From Alkaliphilus peptidifermentans DSM 18978 (GTDB lineage: Bacteria > Bacillota > Clostridia > Peptostreptococcales > Natronincolaceae), in NCBI RefSeq assembly GCF_900101495.1, contig NZ_FMUS01000018.1, positions 37,000 to 100,999 on the forward strand: a stretch of DNA of 64,000 nucleotides, written 5' to 3'. Position 1 is the stretch's first letter. Every line of letters begins with the position of its first letter. Shown here in pieces: positions 54,979-64,000 of this stretch. The translations under genes were made by a program, and so were the position numbers. The notes under the pieces were generated by a model, which was given only the letters and a program-made list of their open reading frames with translations, had not been told where the DNA came from and searched no databases.

Positions 54979-56166
54979 TTAAACTTCTTTAATTTTATCT
55001 AAAATTCTATGGGCAACCTCTAGCTTTGATGCTTTTTCAACCTTTGTTACTTGTTGTTTGTTATCGATTAAGTATACAACATTGGTATCAGACCCAAAGC
55101 CAGCTCCTTCTTCTGTTAAATCATTTGCAACTATCAAATCTAAGTTCTTTTTCTCAATTTTAGCTTTTGCATATTCTATTACATTATCTGTTTCTGCTGC
55201 AAATCCAATCAATTTTTTATTTCCCTTTTTAGCTCCTAGCTCCTTTAGAATGTCGGGATTTCTAACTAAATTAATTTGCAACGGACCATCATGCTTCTTT
55301 ATTTTATTGTTCGCTGTTGTTTCAGGTCTGTAATCCGATACAGCTGCTGATTTAATGATTATATCCTGACCATCAAAATGCTCCATTACACTTTCATACA
55401 TTTCTAAGGCTGAGTTAATTGAAATAATCTCCACACCTTCAATAGGCTTCAATGTGGTGGGACCTGAAACTAAAGTTACATTCCCTCCACGAGCTTTTGC
55501 TGCTTCAGCAATAGCAAATCCCATTTTACCGGTTGAATGATTGGAAAGAAATCGAACAGGATCTATTGCTTCAACTGTTGGTCCTGCAGTAATCAATATA
55601 TTCTTTCCTTCAAAATCCTGTGGAGGAATCAATATATCCACTGCATACTTAATAATATCATCCACTTCACAAAGTTTTCCTATTCCAATATCACCACAGG
55701 CCAACCTACCTGAAGCTGGTGATATAAATTTATACCCCAATCCTTTAAGCTTTTCAATATTTTGTTGAACTATTGAATTCTCAAACATCTTAGTATTCAT
55801 AGCGGGAGCAAATACAACCTTTGCTGTTGAAGCCATAATGGTGGTGGATAGCATATCGTCTGCAATACCATTGGCAACCTTACCGATGATGTTGGCTGTG
55901 GCAGGAGCCACCAATATCATATCTGCCTTTTGAGCTAAGCTAATATGCTCAATCTCCCAATATCGGGGAGTTTCAAACATGTCAATAATAACTGGATTAT
56001 GACTTAAGGCTTGAAATGTATGGGGAGTGACAAACTCTGCAGCAGACTTAGTCAGTATTACATCTACCTCTGCTCCTAGCTTTTTAAGCCTACTTACAAT
56101 GTCACAGGCCTTGTAGGCAGCAATCCCCCCAGTTACACCAACTACAACCTTCTTTCCCTTTAGCAT
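54979..56166 (-). CDS. coaBC: Bifunctional phosphopantothenoylcysteine decarboxylase / phosphopantothenate-cysteine ligase
   Basis: A 395-residue fusion enzyme of CoA synthesis. The N-terminal flavodoxin-like CoaC half (about 1-180) has VTGGIAAYKACDIV, MLVAPATANIIGK-type ILVAPATANIIGK and FAPAMNTKMFEN; the CoaB half begins at about 185 with NILITAGPTVEAIDPVR. It follows rpoZ by 12 bases and complements coaD elsewhere in the window. Confidence 0.97.
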   Translation of the reverse strand: MLKGKKVVVGVTGGIAAYKACDIVSRLKKLGAEVDVILTKSAAEFVTPHTFQALSHNPVIIDMFETPRYWEIEHISLAQKADMILVAPATANIIGKVANGIADDMLSTTIMASTAKVVFAPAMNTKMFENSIVQQNIEKLKGLGYKFISPASGRLACGDIGIGKLCEVDDIIKYAVDILIPPQDFEGKNILITAGPTVEAIDPVRFLSNHSTGKMGFAIAEAAKARGGNVTLVSGPTTLKPIEGVEIISINSALEMYESVMEHFDGQDIIIKSAAVSDYRPETTANNKIKKHDGPLQINLVRNPDILKELGAKKGNKKLIGFAAETDNVIEYAKAKIEKKNLDLIVANDLTEEGAGFGSDTNVVYLIDNKQQVTKVEKASKLEVAHRILDKIKEV

Positions 56167-56178
56167 TCAATCACCTTC

Positions 56179-56385
56179 TTATTTAATATCTTCCTCTTCT
56201 CTTGTATAGCTTATTTTACCTTCATGTATTTCTTGTGTAGCAACTGAAACAGGTTTTTTAGAAGTAGCCTTAATTGTTACTCTTTCACCGTCAATAATTT
56301 GTCTCGCTCTCTTTGAAGCAGCCAATACTAATGTGTATCGACTATCAATATTCTTTATTAAATCATTCGTTGATGGATATAACAT
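56179..56385 (-). CDS. rpoZ: DNA-directed RNA polymerase omega subunit
   Basis: A 68-residue omega subunit with TLVLAASKRARQIIDG, the family's central motif. It lies between gmk and coaBC, the conserved gmk-rpoZ-coaBC order. The ribosome site is GGAGATGAG. Confidence 0.94.
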   Translation of the reverse strand: MLYPSTNDLIKNIDSRYTLVLAASKRARQIIDGERVTIKATSKKPVSVATQEIHEGKISYTREEEDIK

Positions 56386-56408
56386 TTATTTACTCATCTC
56401 CTTTTAGT

Positions 56409-57008
56409 TTAAAATCTTAGTTTTATTTCTTCATGAACTCTTAAAACCTTGCAATTTTCAGCTCGAATAATAGCTTCTATATCTTCCTTTGCTCTATCTA
56501 TATCATCATTAATAACTACATAGTCATATTTTATAACCTGACTAATTTCACTCATTGCAGACCCATAGCGTTTTTTGATATCTTCCTCGGTCTCAGTGCC
56601 TCTATTAATTATACGACTTTTTAATTCTTCCAGTGAAGGAGGCAATATAAAAACAAAAATCCCTTCTCTATATTTTTCCTTGATTTGAAGAGCACCCTCA
56701 ATATCTATTTCCAATAATACATCATTGCCTTTTTCAAGATTTTCTATTACATAATCTTTAGGCGTTCCATAATAATTTCCATAAACCTTTGCATATTCTA
56801 ATAAATCGCCTTTAGTAATCATATTTTCAAAGCGATCATGATCGATAAAGAAGTAATTGACACCATTTTCCTCTCCCTGCCTAGGTCTTCTAGTTGTGGC
56901 AGAAATTGACGCCATAATTTGTGGGTTTGTTTCTAATAATCTTTTACAAATCGTCCCTTTTCCAGCTCCTGACGGTCCCGAAATTACAATTAACAAGCCT
57001 TTTCCCAT
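56409..57008 (-). CDS. gmk: Guanylate kinase
   Basis: A 199-residue kinase converting GMP to GDP. The P-loop SGPSGAGKGTICKRL lies at about 10-24; SISATTRRPRQGE and VNYFFIDHDRFENM form the GMP-binding region. It is 24 bases after remA and upstream of rpoZ, with links to purine and (p)ppGpp balance. Confidence 0.97.
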   Translation of the reverse strand: MGKGLLIVISGPSGAGKGTICKRLLETNPQIMASISATTRRPRQGEENGVNYFFIDHDRFENMITKGDLLEYAKVYGNYYGTPKDYVIENLEKGNDVLLEIDIEGALQIKEKYREGIFVFILPPSLEELKSRIINRGTETEEDIKKRYGSAMSEISQVIKYDYVVINDDIDRAKEDIEAIIRAENCKVLRVHEEIKLRF

Positions 57009-57032
57009 AATATCTCCTCTTTCTAGTATACC

Positions 57033-57317
57033 TTATTCACCATCATGGTTACCTTCTGCTTCTTTATTATTTTCCTTTGAGTTAAGTCTATGTGCAACTG
57101 TTTCAGGTTGAACGGCAGAAAGTATAACATGGTCACTATCAGTAATGATAACTGCACGGGTTCTACGTCCATAGGTTGCATCTATAAGCATTCCTCTATC
57201 TCTTGCCTCTTGGATGATTCTTTTTATAGGTGCCGATTCAGGGCTAACAATAGCAACAATCCGATTCCCTGATACTATATTACCAAATCCGATATTAATA
57301 AGCCTAATACTATTCAT
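57033..57317 (-). CDS. remA: RemA-like extracellular matrix regulator (DUF370)
   Basis: A 94-residue DUF370 protein: [20 protein letters not shown], then [15 protein letters not shown] and [20 protein letters not shown]. In B. subtilis RemA is a DNA-binding activator of biofilm matrix and osmoprotectant genes. Here it lies between yicC and gmk as usual. Whether it has the same role in this organism is inferred. Confidence 0.92.
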   Translation of the reverse strand: MNSIRLINIGFGNIVSGNRIVAIVSPESAPIKRIIQEARDRGMLIDATYGRRTRAVIITDSDHVILSAVQPETVAHRLNSKENNKEAEGNHDGE

Positions 57318-57328
57318 TATAGTTCCTC

Positions 57329-58210
57329 CTACTCGATATTTTGAACCTGCTCCCTCATTTTTTCTAATTCACTTTTAATATTTACTACAATATTAGTGAT
57401 TGTTAAATCATTTGCCTTAGACCCAATAGTATTTACCTCCCTATTCATTTCTTGAATAAGAAAGTCCAGCTTCCTTCCAACGGAATCATCCTCAGTCATT
57501 GCCTTTGTAAACTGCTTAATATGACTGTAGAATCGTACTATTTCCTCGGCTATACTGCTTTTATCGGCAAAAATAACTACCTCCATTAAAACTCGATTAT
57601 CATCTATATCGAACCCATCATCTAATATTTCTTTTATTCTATCAGACAAACGCTGTCTATATTCATTAACTATTAAAGGACTTCTTTCTTCAATGTCCTT
57701 AATCATAGAGCCTATAATATCTAATCTTTTTAGGATATCTTGATGAAGCTGTTCTCCCTCTATACTTCTCATTTCCATTAATTTATCAAGAGCAATTAAT
57801 AGAGCATTCTCCATACAGCTCCAAATTTCATCCTCGTTATCTTCTTCCTTTTCAACCTTAATTACCTCTGGGAATTTTGCTATAATGGATGCAGTAGAAT
57901 CATTTTTCAAGTTTAAACTACTATTTATTGATTCTAATGCATTATAATATTGCCGAGCTAGAGCTATGTCAGGAACAATTTTTACATCTGTTTCTCCTAG
58001 ACTCTCAGAATTTATGTATACCTCTACTCGACCCCTCTTTACTGCTTCCTTAATTCTTTGTCTTATTTTTTCCTCTAAATATGTAAATAATTTAGGCATT
58101 TTTATACTAGTATCCATATATCGATGATTTAAAGATTTAAGCTCAACAATAAACTTTTTTTGTTGTGACTGTGCCTCGCCTCTTCCAAAGCCTGTCATAC
58201 TTCTAATCAT
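57329..58210 (-). CDS. yicC: YicC family endoribonuclease
   Basis: A 293-residue YicC-family protein. I start at 58210 ([14 protein letters not shown]), the canonical family N-terminus, with GGAGGA upstream; a longer frame to 58279 is unsupported. [16 protein letters not shown] and a C-terminal DUF1732 region ([19 protein letters not shown]) are typical. E. coli YicC promotes small-RNA decay. A good promoter at 58335-58363 starts the yicC-remA-gmk-rpoZ-coaBC unit. Confidence 0.93.
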   Translation of the reverse strand: MIRSMTGFGRGEAQSQQKKFIVELKSLNHRYMDTSIKMPKLFTYLEEKIRQRIKEAVKRGRVEVYINSESLGETDVKIVPDIALARQYYNALESINSSLNLKNDSTASIIAKFPEVIKVEKEEDNEDEIWSCMENALLIALDKLMEMRSIEGEQLHQDILKRLDIIGSMIKDIEERSPLIVNEYRQRLSDRIKEILDDGFDIDDNRVLMEVVIFADKSSIAEEIVRFYSHIKQFTKAMTEDDSVGRKLDFLIQEMNREVNTIGSKANDLTITNIVVNIKSELEKMREQVQNIE

Positions 58211-58334
58211 ACTCTCATCCTCCATTTTGCTATTAGCAAACTCTTTTATTATTTTATCCTTCCTTTGATTACATGACAAGTGTTTGTTACTTTTTATTAT
58301 AAATCCTTCAAAAGAGCATCTACGACGCTTTCAA

Positions 58335-58363
58335 ATTATACTACAAAGAATACACCTTTACAA
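58335..58363 (-). promoter_or_regulatory. Sigma-A promoter for yicC-remA-gmk-rpoZ-coaBC
   Basis: Minus-strand TTGTAA (58358-58363) and TATAAT (58335-58340) are separated by 17 bases. The promoter overlaps the 3' end of dapF. Confidence 0.72.
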
Positions 58364-59184
58364 ATATCCTCTGCAGGCCCTTCCATTTCCATACTTCCAT
58401 CCTCATTAATTGTAATCAAAAGCCTTCCTCCATCAATAATTACATTAATCTCATCGTTAACCCTTCCTAGATAGTGAGCAATGCCACAAACACTGGTGAC
58501 TCCAGTACCACATGCAAGAGTAAATCCAGCTCCTCTTTCCCATGTCTTTACCCAAATATTATTTCCATCAATTATCTTAGCAAAATTAACATTGGTCTTT
58601 TCAGGAAAAATATCAAGTTTTTCTATAATAGGTCCATAATACTTAACCGTATCATCATTTAATTCCTCAGTAAATATTACAGTATGAGGTACTCCCATTA
58701 ACACTGTTGAAGCTTCAAATACTTTACCTTCTATTTCTAATTTTTTTTCAATAAAATTCTCTCCGTCATAAACTACAGGTATCGCTTGTGGCTCTAATAT
58801 CATTTTACCCATGTTAACCTTAACCAAATTAACCTTTTCATTTGCTGTTTTAACATCAACAGTTAATACCCCAGCGGGAGTTTCAATATTAAAGCATTTA
58901 CTTGAAACTATTCCTTCATCAAATACAAACTTAGTAAAACAACGAATACCATTTCCACACATGCTTGCCAATGAACCATCGCTATTATAGTAAACCATTC
59001 TAACCGAAGCACTATCCAAATTTGAAGGACATACCACCATTAATCCATCGGCACCCACACCAAAATTTCTATGGCATACTTGAGTAGCTAATTCACTAAA
59101 TTTTTCTGGGAAGGGATAATCTTGGTATCTAATAATAATAAAATCATTTCCAGCACCATGCATTTTTTTAAAAGGTATACTCAT
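58336..59184 (-). CDS. dapF: Diaminopimelate epimerase
   Basis: A 282-residue enzyme interconverting LL- and meso-diaminopimelate for lysine and peptidoglycan. The two catalytic cysteines are in MCGNGIRC (Cys76) and LACGTGVTSV (about 226); the start KMHGAGNDFIII is typical. It is divergent from rqcH and ends over the yicC promoter. No other dap gene is in the window. Confidence 0.97.
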   Translation of the reverse strand: MSIPFKKMHGAGNDFIIIRYQDYPFPEKFSELATQVCHRNFGVGADGLMVVCPSNLDSASVRMVYYNSDGSLASMCGNGIRCFTKFVFDEGIVSSKCFNIETPAGVLTVDVKTANEKVNLVKVNMGKMILEPQAIPVVYDGENFIEKKLEIEGKVFEASTVLMGVPHTVIFTEELNDDTVKYYGPIIEKLDIFPEKTNVNFAKIIDGNNIWVKTWERGAGFTLACGTGVTSVCGIAHYLGRVNDEINVIIDGGRLLITINEDGSMEMEGPAEDICKGVFFVV

Positions 59185-59428
59185 AATATCACCCCAACAT
59201 ATTAATTTTAACTGAAAAACATAGTATTTTTCACAAGTTTCATGTATGATTGTATTATTGTATTATCAATATAATAATATCACACTTATGTTGATTTTAT
59301 TAATATATAATAAATATAAGGATTCTTATGTTATTCAAGAATAATAAATATTTTCCTGCTATTTATTACATTATATTAACAATTATTCTTTTATATAATT
59401 AAAGACCTTTTTAAAAGGAGGAATATAC

Positions 59429-61198
59429 ATGGCCTTAGACGGATTAGTAGTAGCTTCAATGACTCATGAATTAAAGGAAATGTTAACTGGTGGTAGAATT
59501 GAAAAAGTATATCAACCAGAAAACGATGAATTAATAATACTTATACGTAACAATGGAAAAAACTTGAGGCTATTATTATCAGGCAATAGTAATTATCCAA
59601 GGGTACACTTAACTAGCCTTAATAAAATCAACCCAGAGTCACCTCCAAATTTCTGTATGCTGCTAAGAAAGCACCTTAATAACGGAAGAATAGTCGATAT
59701 TCTGCAGCCAGATATGGAGCGTATGATTATTTTTAAAGTTGAAGCCTATGATGAATTGAATATATTAAAGAGCAAGCAGCTTATAATTGAAATGATGGGT
59801 AAGCATAGTAATATAATTATAGTTGATGAAGAATCAAAACGGATCATTGATTCAGTTAAAAGGGTTTCAATGGATGTTAGTAGGCATAGACAGGTTTTAC
59901 CTGGTCTCACCTATCAAATGCCCCCTTCACAGGCAAAGGTTAACCCCCTTACTTTAGATTCATTTGATATATTTAGTACTAGCATTACTAAAGATTCTAA
60001 AATCACAGTACAAAAAGGGCTATATACTTCCTTTACTGGTATTTCTCCTCTAATTGCTCGGGAGGTATGTTTCCGCAGTAATATTGAAGAGGATACTCCT
60101 GTTTTTGCCCTTAAACCCGTCGATTTAACAAATTTATATAATAGTTTTAAGGAAATAATGAATGCCATTAAGAATAATAACTTTAGCTATAATATCTATT
60201 TTGATGAAGAAAATGATAAATATATCGATTTTAGCTGTATTGCTTTGACTCATCTTTCTGTATATAGCTGCCAATCCTACGAAAGTGTAAGTAATATGTT
60301 GGAAAGCTTTTATAGGATTAGAGATTCAAAGGATAGGATTAAACAAAGGTCACAGGATTTAAGAAAAAATCTGCAAATTAAGCTTGATCGCTTAAATCAA
60401 AAGATGAGTAATTTAAATAAAGATATTATTAAGGCAGAAAAGGCTGATGAATATAAGCTAAAGGGTGAGTTAATAACATCTAATCTTCATCTGGTAAAGG
60501 GCCGGGAGGATAGTATTTCAGTAGTAAATTATTATGATCCCAACCTCCCAGAGATAATAATACCCCTTGATAAAAAACTTTCTGCTTCACAAAATGCTCA
60601 AAAATATTATAAGCAATATAATAAATACAAAACAGCTTTAACAGAAGTTGCTAGGCAAATGAAGATTACTAAGGAAGAAATCTCTTACCTTGAAGAAATA
60701 TTCTTAAGTATTGAACATGCAACTGAGCTTTCAGATTTAGAGGAGATTCAAAATGAATTAGTAGAGACCGGCTACTTTAAATCGAAAGGGAAAACTAAGA
60801 AGAAAAAGGAACAAAAAAAGTCAAGCTACTTGAAGTTTTTATCCTCCGATGGCTTTGAAATATACGTAGGAAAAAATAATCTTCAAAACGAAGAAATTAC
60901 CTTTAAAATTGCAACCAAAAATGACCTTTGGCTTCATGTTAAAACAATAGCAGGCTCCCATACTATTCTTAAGGTTAAGGATGAAGGCTATACTGATGCA
61001 GCACTATTGGAGGCAGCCACCCTTGCTGCATATTATAGTAAAGGAAGAAATACCACAAAGGTGCCAGTAGATTACACCATAAGAAAAAATGTTAGGAAGC
61101 CATCAGGAGCTAAGCCAGGTATGGTAATATATGATAACTACCAAACAATTCATGTAGACGCATTAACTAGTGAATTGAAAAATGTTAAAGAAATCTAA
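59429..61198 (+). CDS. rqcH: Ribosome quality control factor RqcH (NFACT family)
   Basis: A 589-residue protein. The NFACT-N domain (about 1-190), helix-hairpin-helix and coiled-coil middle (about 290-430), and NFACT-R domain (about 460-560, with NDLWLHVKTIAGSHTIL) are in the expected order. In B. subtilis RqcH binds split 50S subunits and adds poly-alanine tails to stalled chains; older annotations call it fibronectin-binding protein. It is a single plus-strand gene after AAAGGAGGA. Confidence 0.95.
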   Translation: MALDGLVVASMTHELKEMLTGGRIEKVYQPENDELIILIRNNGKNLRLLLSGNSNYPRVHLTSLNKINPESPPNFCMLLRKHLNNGRIVDILQPDMERMIIFKVEAYDELNILKSKQLIIEMMGKHSNIIIVDEESKRIIDSVKRVSMDVSRHRQVLPGLTYQMPPSQAKVNPLTLDSFDIFSTSITKDSKITVQKGLYTSFTGISPLIAREVCFRSNIEEDTPVFALKPVDLTNLYNSFKEIMNAIKNNNFSYNIYFDEENDKYIDFSCIALTHLSVYSCQSYESVSNMLESFYRIRDSKDRIKQRSQDLRKNLQIKLDRLNQKMSNLNKDIIKAEKADEYKLKGELITSNLHLVKGREDSISVVNYYDPNLPEIIIPLDKKLSASQNAQKYYKQYNKYKTALTEVARQMKITKEEISYLEEIFLSIEHATELSDLEEIQNELVETGYFKSKGKTKKKKEQKKSSYLKFLSSDGFEIYVGKNNLQNEEITFKIATKNDLWLHVKTIAGSHTILKVKDEGYTDAALLEAATLAAYYSKGRNTTKVPVDYTIRKNVRKPSGAKPGMVIYDNYQTIHVDALTSELKNVKEI

Positions 61199-61204
61199 TT
61201 ATAA

Positions 61205-61290
61205 AAGCAATGTTAGATGTTAAATGTTGAATGTTGGATGTTGCATGTTGAATAAAACCAAAATTGAAAATGAAAAGTTTAAGATATAAA
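61205..61290. repeat. Heptad-repeat array downstream of rqcH
   Basis: Six or more units (ATGTTAG, ATGTTAA, ATGTTGA, ATGTTGG, ATGTTGC, ATGTTGA) run at about 61208-61250, followed by a looser AAATTGA / AAATGAA tail. They begin just past the rqcH stop. Confidence 0.75.
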
Positions 61291-61319
61291 GATGAATTAT
61301 AGATTAAACATGTAATAAA

Positions 61320-61365
61320 GAAAAGACTCATCTTCTTGGTTTGCACCTGGAATTTGAGTCTTTTC
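61320..61365. terminator. Bidirectional terminator between rqcH and uraA
   Basis: GAAAAGACTCA (61320-61330) and TGAGTCTTTTC (61355-61365) form an 11-base perfect stem around a 24-base loop between convergent genes, with A/T tracts on both sides. Confidence 0.8.
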
Positions 61366-61420
61366 TTTTCTCTTTATATTAAAATTTCACATTGCTAATT
61401 ACCTATTGACTTATATATTT

Positions 61421-62683
61421 CTATCTTTCTGGTAACAGTTTATTAGCCAAAATTCCAACAATGGCTGCTAAGCTTAAGCCTGCCAGCTCTATATTTTCTC
61501 GAATAGGGATTCCACCAATTGCGTTTCCAGCATCGTCTGTTGCCATAGCTGTTCCAATACCAATTACCAAAATTAGTGCTGCTATTAAAAGGTTTCTACT
61601 ATTTGCAAAATCAATTTTTGCCTCTACTATAGTTCTCATTCCTATACTTGCTATCATACCGAATAGTACTATACTAATTCCTCCCATAACAGCTACAGGA
61701 ATAGATTGAAGTAGTATTGCAAATTTGCCAATAAAGCTTAGTATTACAGTAACAATAGCAGCTGTTCTTAAGATCGATGGATCATACACCTTAGTTACTG
61801 CCAGTACACCTGTATTTTCACCATAGGTTGTGTTGGCTGGTCCGCCAACAAAGCCTGCCAGCATTGTAGCAATTCCGTCTCCAAGAAGGGTTCTGTGTAA
61901 TCCAGGATCCTTAAAGAAGTCCTTTCCAACAACAGCTCCATTTGTGGTTATATCACCTATATGCTCCATAAAAACCACCAGTACAATTGGTGCAATCATA
62001 ACAATTGCTGCTATATCAAACTTTGGCATAGTGAAGGCTGGTATAGCTACCCAACTGGCACCTCCAAGGGCTGCTCCCAAGTCTGCAAGTTGAATTTCAC
62101 CTAGAATGATGGCCGCCACGTATCCTACAGATACACCTATAAGGATAGGAAGTAGTTTTAGGAATCCCTTTGTGTATAAGGAAACCACTAGAACAGAAGC
62201 TAATACAATTGATGCCAGTAACCAATTACTTGATGCCATACTAATTGCCACAGGACTAAGGTTAAGTCCGATTACTACAATCATAGGCCCTGTAACAATT
62301 GGTGGAAAGAAGGACTTTACTGTGTCTATTCCGAATATTTTTACACAGGCTGCCAGAACTACATACAATAGCCCTGCAACCATGATACCACCTTGAACGT
62401 ACTCTAAACTCCCAAATTCAGCCTTAACAGCTAAAATAACTGGAATAAAAGCAAAGCTGGAGCCAAGAAAAACCGGAACCTTTCCCTTTGTTATCAAGTG
62501 GAACATTAATGTACCAGCACCAGCAGAAAATAAAGCCACCGCTGGATTTAGTCCAGTTATCATTGGTACCAATACTGTAGCCCCGAACATTGCTAAAATA
62601 TGTTGAAGAGCTAAAATCATTTTTCTAGAAGTTTGAATTGAGCTTAAATCTGTAATTTCCTGACTTAATTCTTTTTTTGTCAT
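61421..62683 (-). CDS. uraA: Uracil permease
   Basis: A 420-residue NCS2/UraA family transporter with about 14 membrane segments. Family stretches include QHILAMFGATVLVPM, GLNPAVALFSAGAGTL, the substrate-site VVFMEHIGDI and GGPANTTYGENTGVLA. It imports uracil for salvage by the phosphoribosyltransferase activity linked to PyrR. It follows pyrR by 55 bases, and a PyrR-binding loop touches its ribosome site (62696-62726). Confidence 0.96.
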   Translation of the reverse strand: MTKKELSQEITDLSSIQTSRKMILALQHILAMFGATVLVPMITGLNPAVALFSAGAGTLMFHLITKGKVPVFLGSSFAFIPVILAVKAEFGSLEYVQGGIMVAGLLYVVLAACVKIFGIDTVKSFFPPIVTGPMIVVIGLNLSPVAISMASSNWLLASIVLASVLVVSLYTKGFLKLLPILIGVSVGYVAAIILGEIQLADLGAALGGASWVAIPAFTMPKFDIAAIVMIAPIVLVVFMEHIGDITTNGAVVGKDFFKDPGLHRTLLGDGIATMLAGFVGGPANTTYGENTGVLAVTKVYDPSILRTAAIVTVILSFIGKFAILLQSIPVAVMGGISIVLFGMIASIGMRTIVEAKIDFANSRNLLIAALILVIGIGTAMATDDAGNAIGGIPIRENIELAGLSLAAIVGILANKLLPER

Positions 62684-62695
62684 TTGAATTCCTCC

Positions 62696-62726
62696 CTTTT
62701 CCAGCCTCTCTGGACTGCTTTAAAAG
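62696..62726 (-). promoter_or_regulatory. PyrR-binding RNA loop at the uraA ribosome site
   Basis: On the minus strand CTTTTAAAG is followed by CAG-TCCAGAGAGG-CTG and GAAAAG, a hairpin with the canonical PyrR-binding loop TCCAGAGAGG. The GGGAGG Shine-Dalgarno (62691-62696) abuts its 3' arm, and no terminator intervenes before the ATG. Translational repression of uraA by PyrR with UMP is the likely use (inference). Confidence 0.82.
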
Positions 62727-62738
62727 ATGATTGAATAA

Positions 62739-63356
<618 letters not shown>

Positions 63357-63388
63357 TTATACCAAGCTTTATGTATTACATAAATTTT

Positions 63389-63419
63389 CCTTACCAGCCT
63401 CACAGGACCAATTTAAAGG
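63389..63419 (-). promoter_or_regulatory. PyrR-binding RNA loop in the pyrR leader
   Basis: The minus strand contains CCTTTAAATTGG-TCCTGTGAGG-CTGGTAAGG. The TCC-T-GTGAGG loop matches the PyrR consensus TCCNGNGAGG. Its 3' arm GGTAAGG is also complementary to CCTTATCC of the downstream terminator, which provides an antiterminator pairing. Confidence 0.82.
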
Positions 63420-63434
63420 ATTGCAATTTAATTT

Positions 63435-63464
63435 AGTATACCACGGACTTCTATCTAATGTCTA
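63435..63464 (-). promoter_or_regulatory. Sigma-A promoter for pyrR-uraA
   Basis: Minus-strand TAGACA (63459-63464) and TATACT (63435-63440) are separated by 18 bases, just upstream of the PyrR-binding leader. Confidence 0.7.
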
Positions 63465-63523
63465 TTATAATATATTTTTTTCGACAATTATTCTATTTGT
63501 TATTTTTATACTATAACATTTAT

Positions 63524-63694
63524 TTATATTTCTTTTAGATCTTCTACATTACTCATTAATATTGTCATAAGTATCATTATAACTCCACTAGCCATTGGCA
63601 GCATCCAAGGACTTATTAAATCAACCAATATCCCAGCCATAATTAAATATAAAATAGTTAGTATTATTAAATACTGAGGTTGATTACAAACCAC
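63524..63694 (-). CDS. Possible small membrane protein or gene remnant
   Basis: A 56-codon frame from a GTG at 63694, highly hydrophobic (PQYLIILTILYLIMAGILVD, then SPWMLPMASGVIMIL) with an acidic tail NVEDLKEI. It has no ribosome site, and its first codons fall in the terminator at 63689-63718. The composition looks protein-like, so it may be a real small protein starting at an internal ATG or a decayed one. The rest of the 63465-63788 gap shows nothing further apart from that hairpin. Confidence 0.3.
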   Translation of the reverse strand: MVCNQPQYLIILTILYLIMAGILVDLISPWMLPMASGVIMILMTILMSNVEDLKEI

Positions 63695-63718
63695 CAGATT
63701 TTATATAATCTGGTGGTT
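63689..63718. terminator. Hairpin terminator downstream of the transposase fragment
   Basis: AACCACCAGATT and AATCTGGTGGTT form a 12-base perfect stem with a short loop, about 70 bases past the transposase stop. T-tracts are weak on both sides, so it may serve as an insertion-sequence end structure or a terminator. Confidence 0.6.
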
Positions 63719-63788
63719 AAATTCTTTGTAAATTGATTTAAATGAAATTTTTAATTGTTTCTGCTACTAAACTATCAAAAACCCAAGA

Positions 63789-64000
63789 TTATTCCTGGAC
63801 TTTTGATAGCTTAGTGGCTATTTTTTTGATATTTTGTGCAGTAGCAGTCATTAAACACTGCATCTGAACTAAATGGAGTCCACGACAGTGGGCATACCTA
63901 AGGCCATGCAATTCCTTTGCGTCAGCAAAGATTCTTTCCACGGTTTCTTTTCTGCGTTTATAGTAACGCTTACCTTTTTCAGTTTTCATAAATCTTCTAG
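63789..64000 (-). CDS. IS1182-type transposase, C-terminal part (cut by right edge)
   Basis: The frame is open through the right edge; about 70 residues are visible. [19 protein letters not shown] carries the catalytic Glu region of the DDE domain of IS1182/IS5-like transposases, followed by [20 protein letters not shown] and a basic tail. Only the C-terminus is inside the window, so I cannot tell whether the element is intact. An ATG at 63989 is internal, not the start. Confidence 0.8.
   Translation of the reverse strand, partial: RRFMKTEKGKRYYKRRKETVERIFADAKELHGLRYAHCRGLHLVQMQCLMTATAQNIKKIATKLSKVQE

Overview
The window is AT-rich chromosomal DNA from a spore-forming Firmicute of the class Clostridia. 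Evidence: strong Shine-Dalgarno sites, a ylbJ sporulation gene, a FapR-controlled type II fatty acid operon that uses FabK, PyrR RNA control, and a gene order that mirrors the Bacillus subtilis block running from the priA/rpoZ region through prpC-prkC, recG, the fab genes and smc-ftsY-ffh to rnhB. An Alkaliphilus-like or related clostridial genus is my best guess (inference). Most genes lie on the minus strand, so transcription runs mainly from high to low coordinates.

Layout. 1-6140: a minus-strand tad/flp pilus cluster: prepilin peptidase, TadZ/CpaE-like ATPase, CpaF ATPase, two TadB/TadC membrane proteins, a Flp-type pilin, a TadE-like pseudopilin and a large envelope protein cut by the left edge. 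6531-8821: a small membrane protein, YraN, RNase HII and the ribosome-assembly GTPase RbgA. 9085-19945: translation, SRP and chromosome genes (rplS, trmD, rimM, khpA, rpsP, ffh, ylxM, ftsY, smc, a radical SAM gene, rnc). 20108-26963: the fapR-plsX-fabH-fabK-fabD-fabG-acpP-fabF operon, with a FapR operator at its promoter. 27336-29404: rpmF, yceD and ackA. 29626-33096 (plus strand): tmcAL, two small unknown genes and ylbJ. 33093-38955: a coiled-coil protein, coaD, rsmD, recG, fakA and asp23. 39499-39690 (plus strand): rpmB. 39771-47916: a 53-residue membrane protein, thiN, rpe, rsgA, prkC, prpC, rlmN and rsmB. 48185-58210: a zinc metallopeptidase, a DUF116 protein, fmt, def, priA, an M24 peptidase, coaBC, rpoZ, gmk, remA and yicC. 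58336-63299: dapF, rqcH (plus strand), uraA and pyrR with two PyrR-binding RNA loops. The right edge holds the C-terminal end of an IS1182-type transposase.

The genes form growth-linked circuits: membrane lipid synthesis sensed by FapR; protein export (Ffh, FtsY, YlxM); ribosome assembly and translation (RbgA, RsgA, RimM, TrmD, RlmN, RsmB, RsmD, Def, Fmt, RqcH); Ser/Thr kinase and phosphatase signalling (PrkC, PrpC); and uracil uptake controlled by PyrR.

The least ordinary content is intergenic. There are many arrays of degenerate 7-bp repeats, one of which runs into the thiN stop codon, and a MITE-like structured repeat present twice (near rsmB, and diverged between khpA and rimM). There are also several candidate control elements: a PyrR loop touching the uraA Shine-Dalgarno, a palindrome at the ylxM-ffh start site, and a terminator-like hairpin containing the ylbJ Shine-Dalgarno. 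I saw no tRNA, rRNA, CRISPR array, phage or defence system, and no clearly new multi-gene system.
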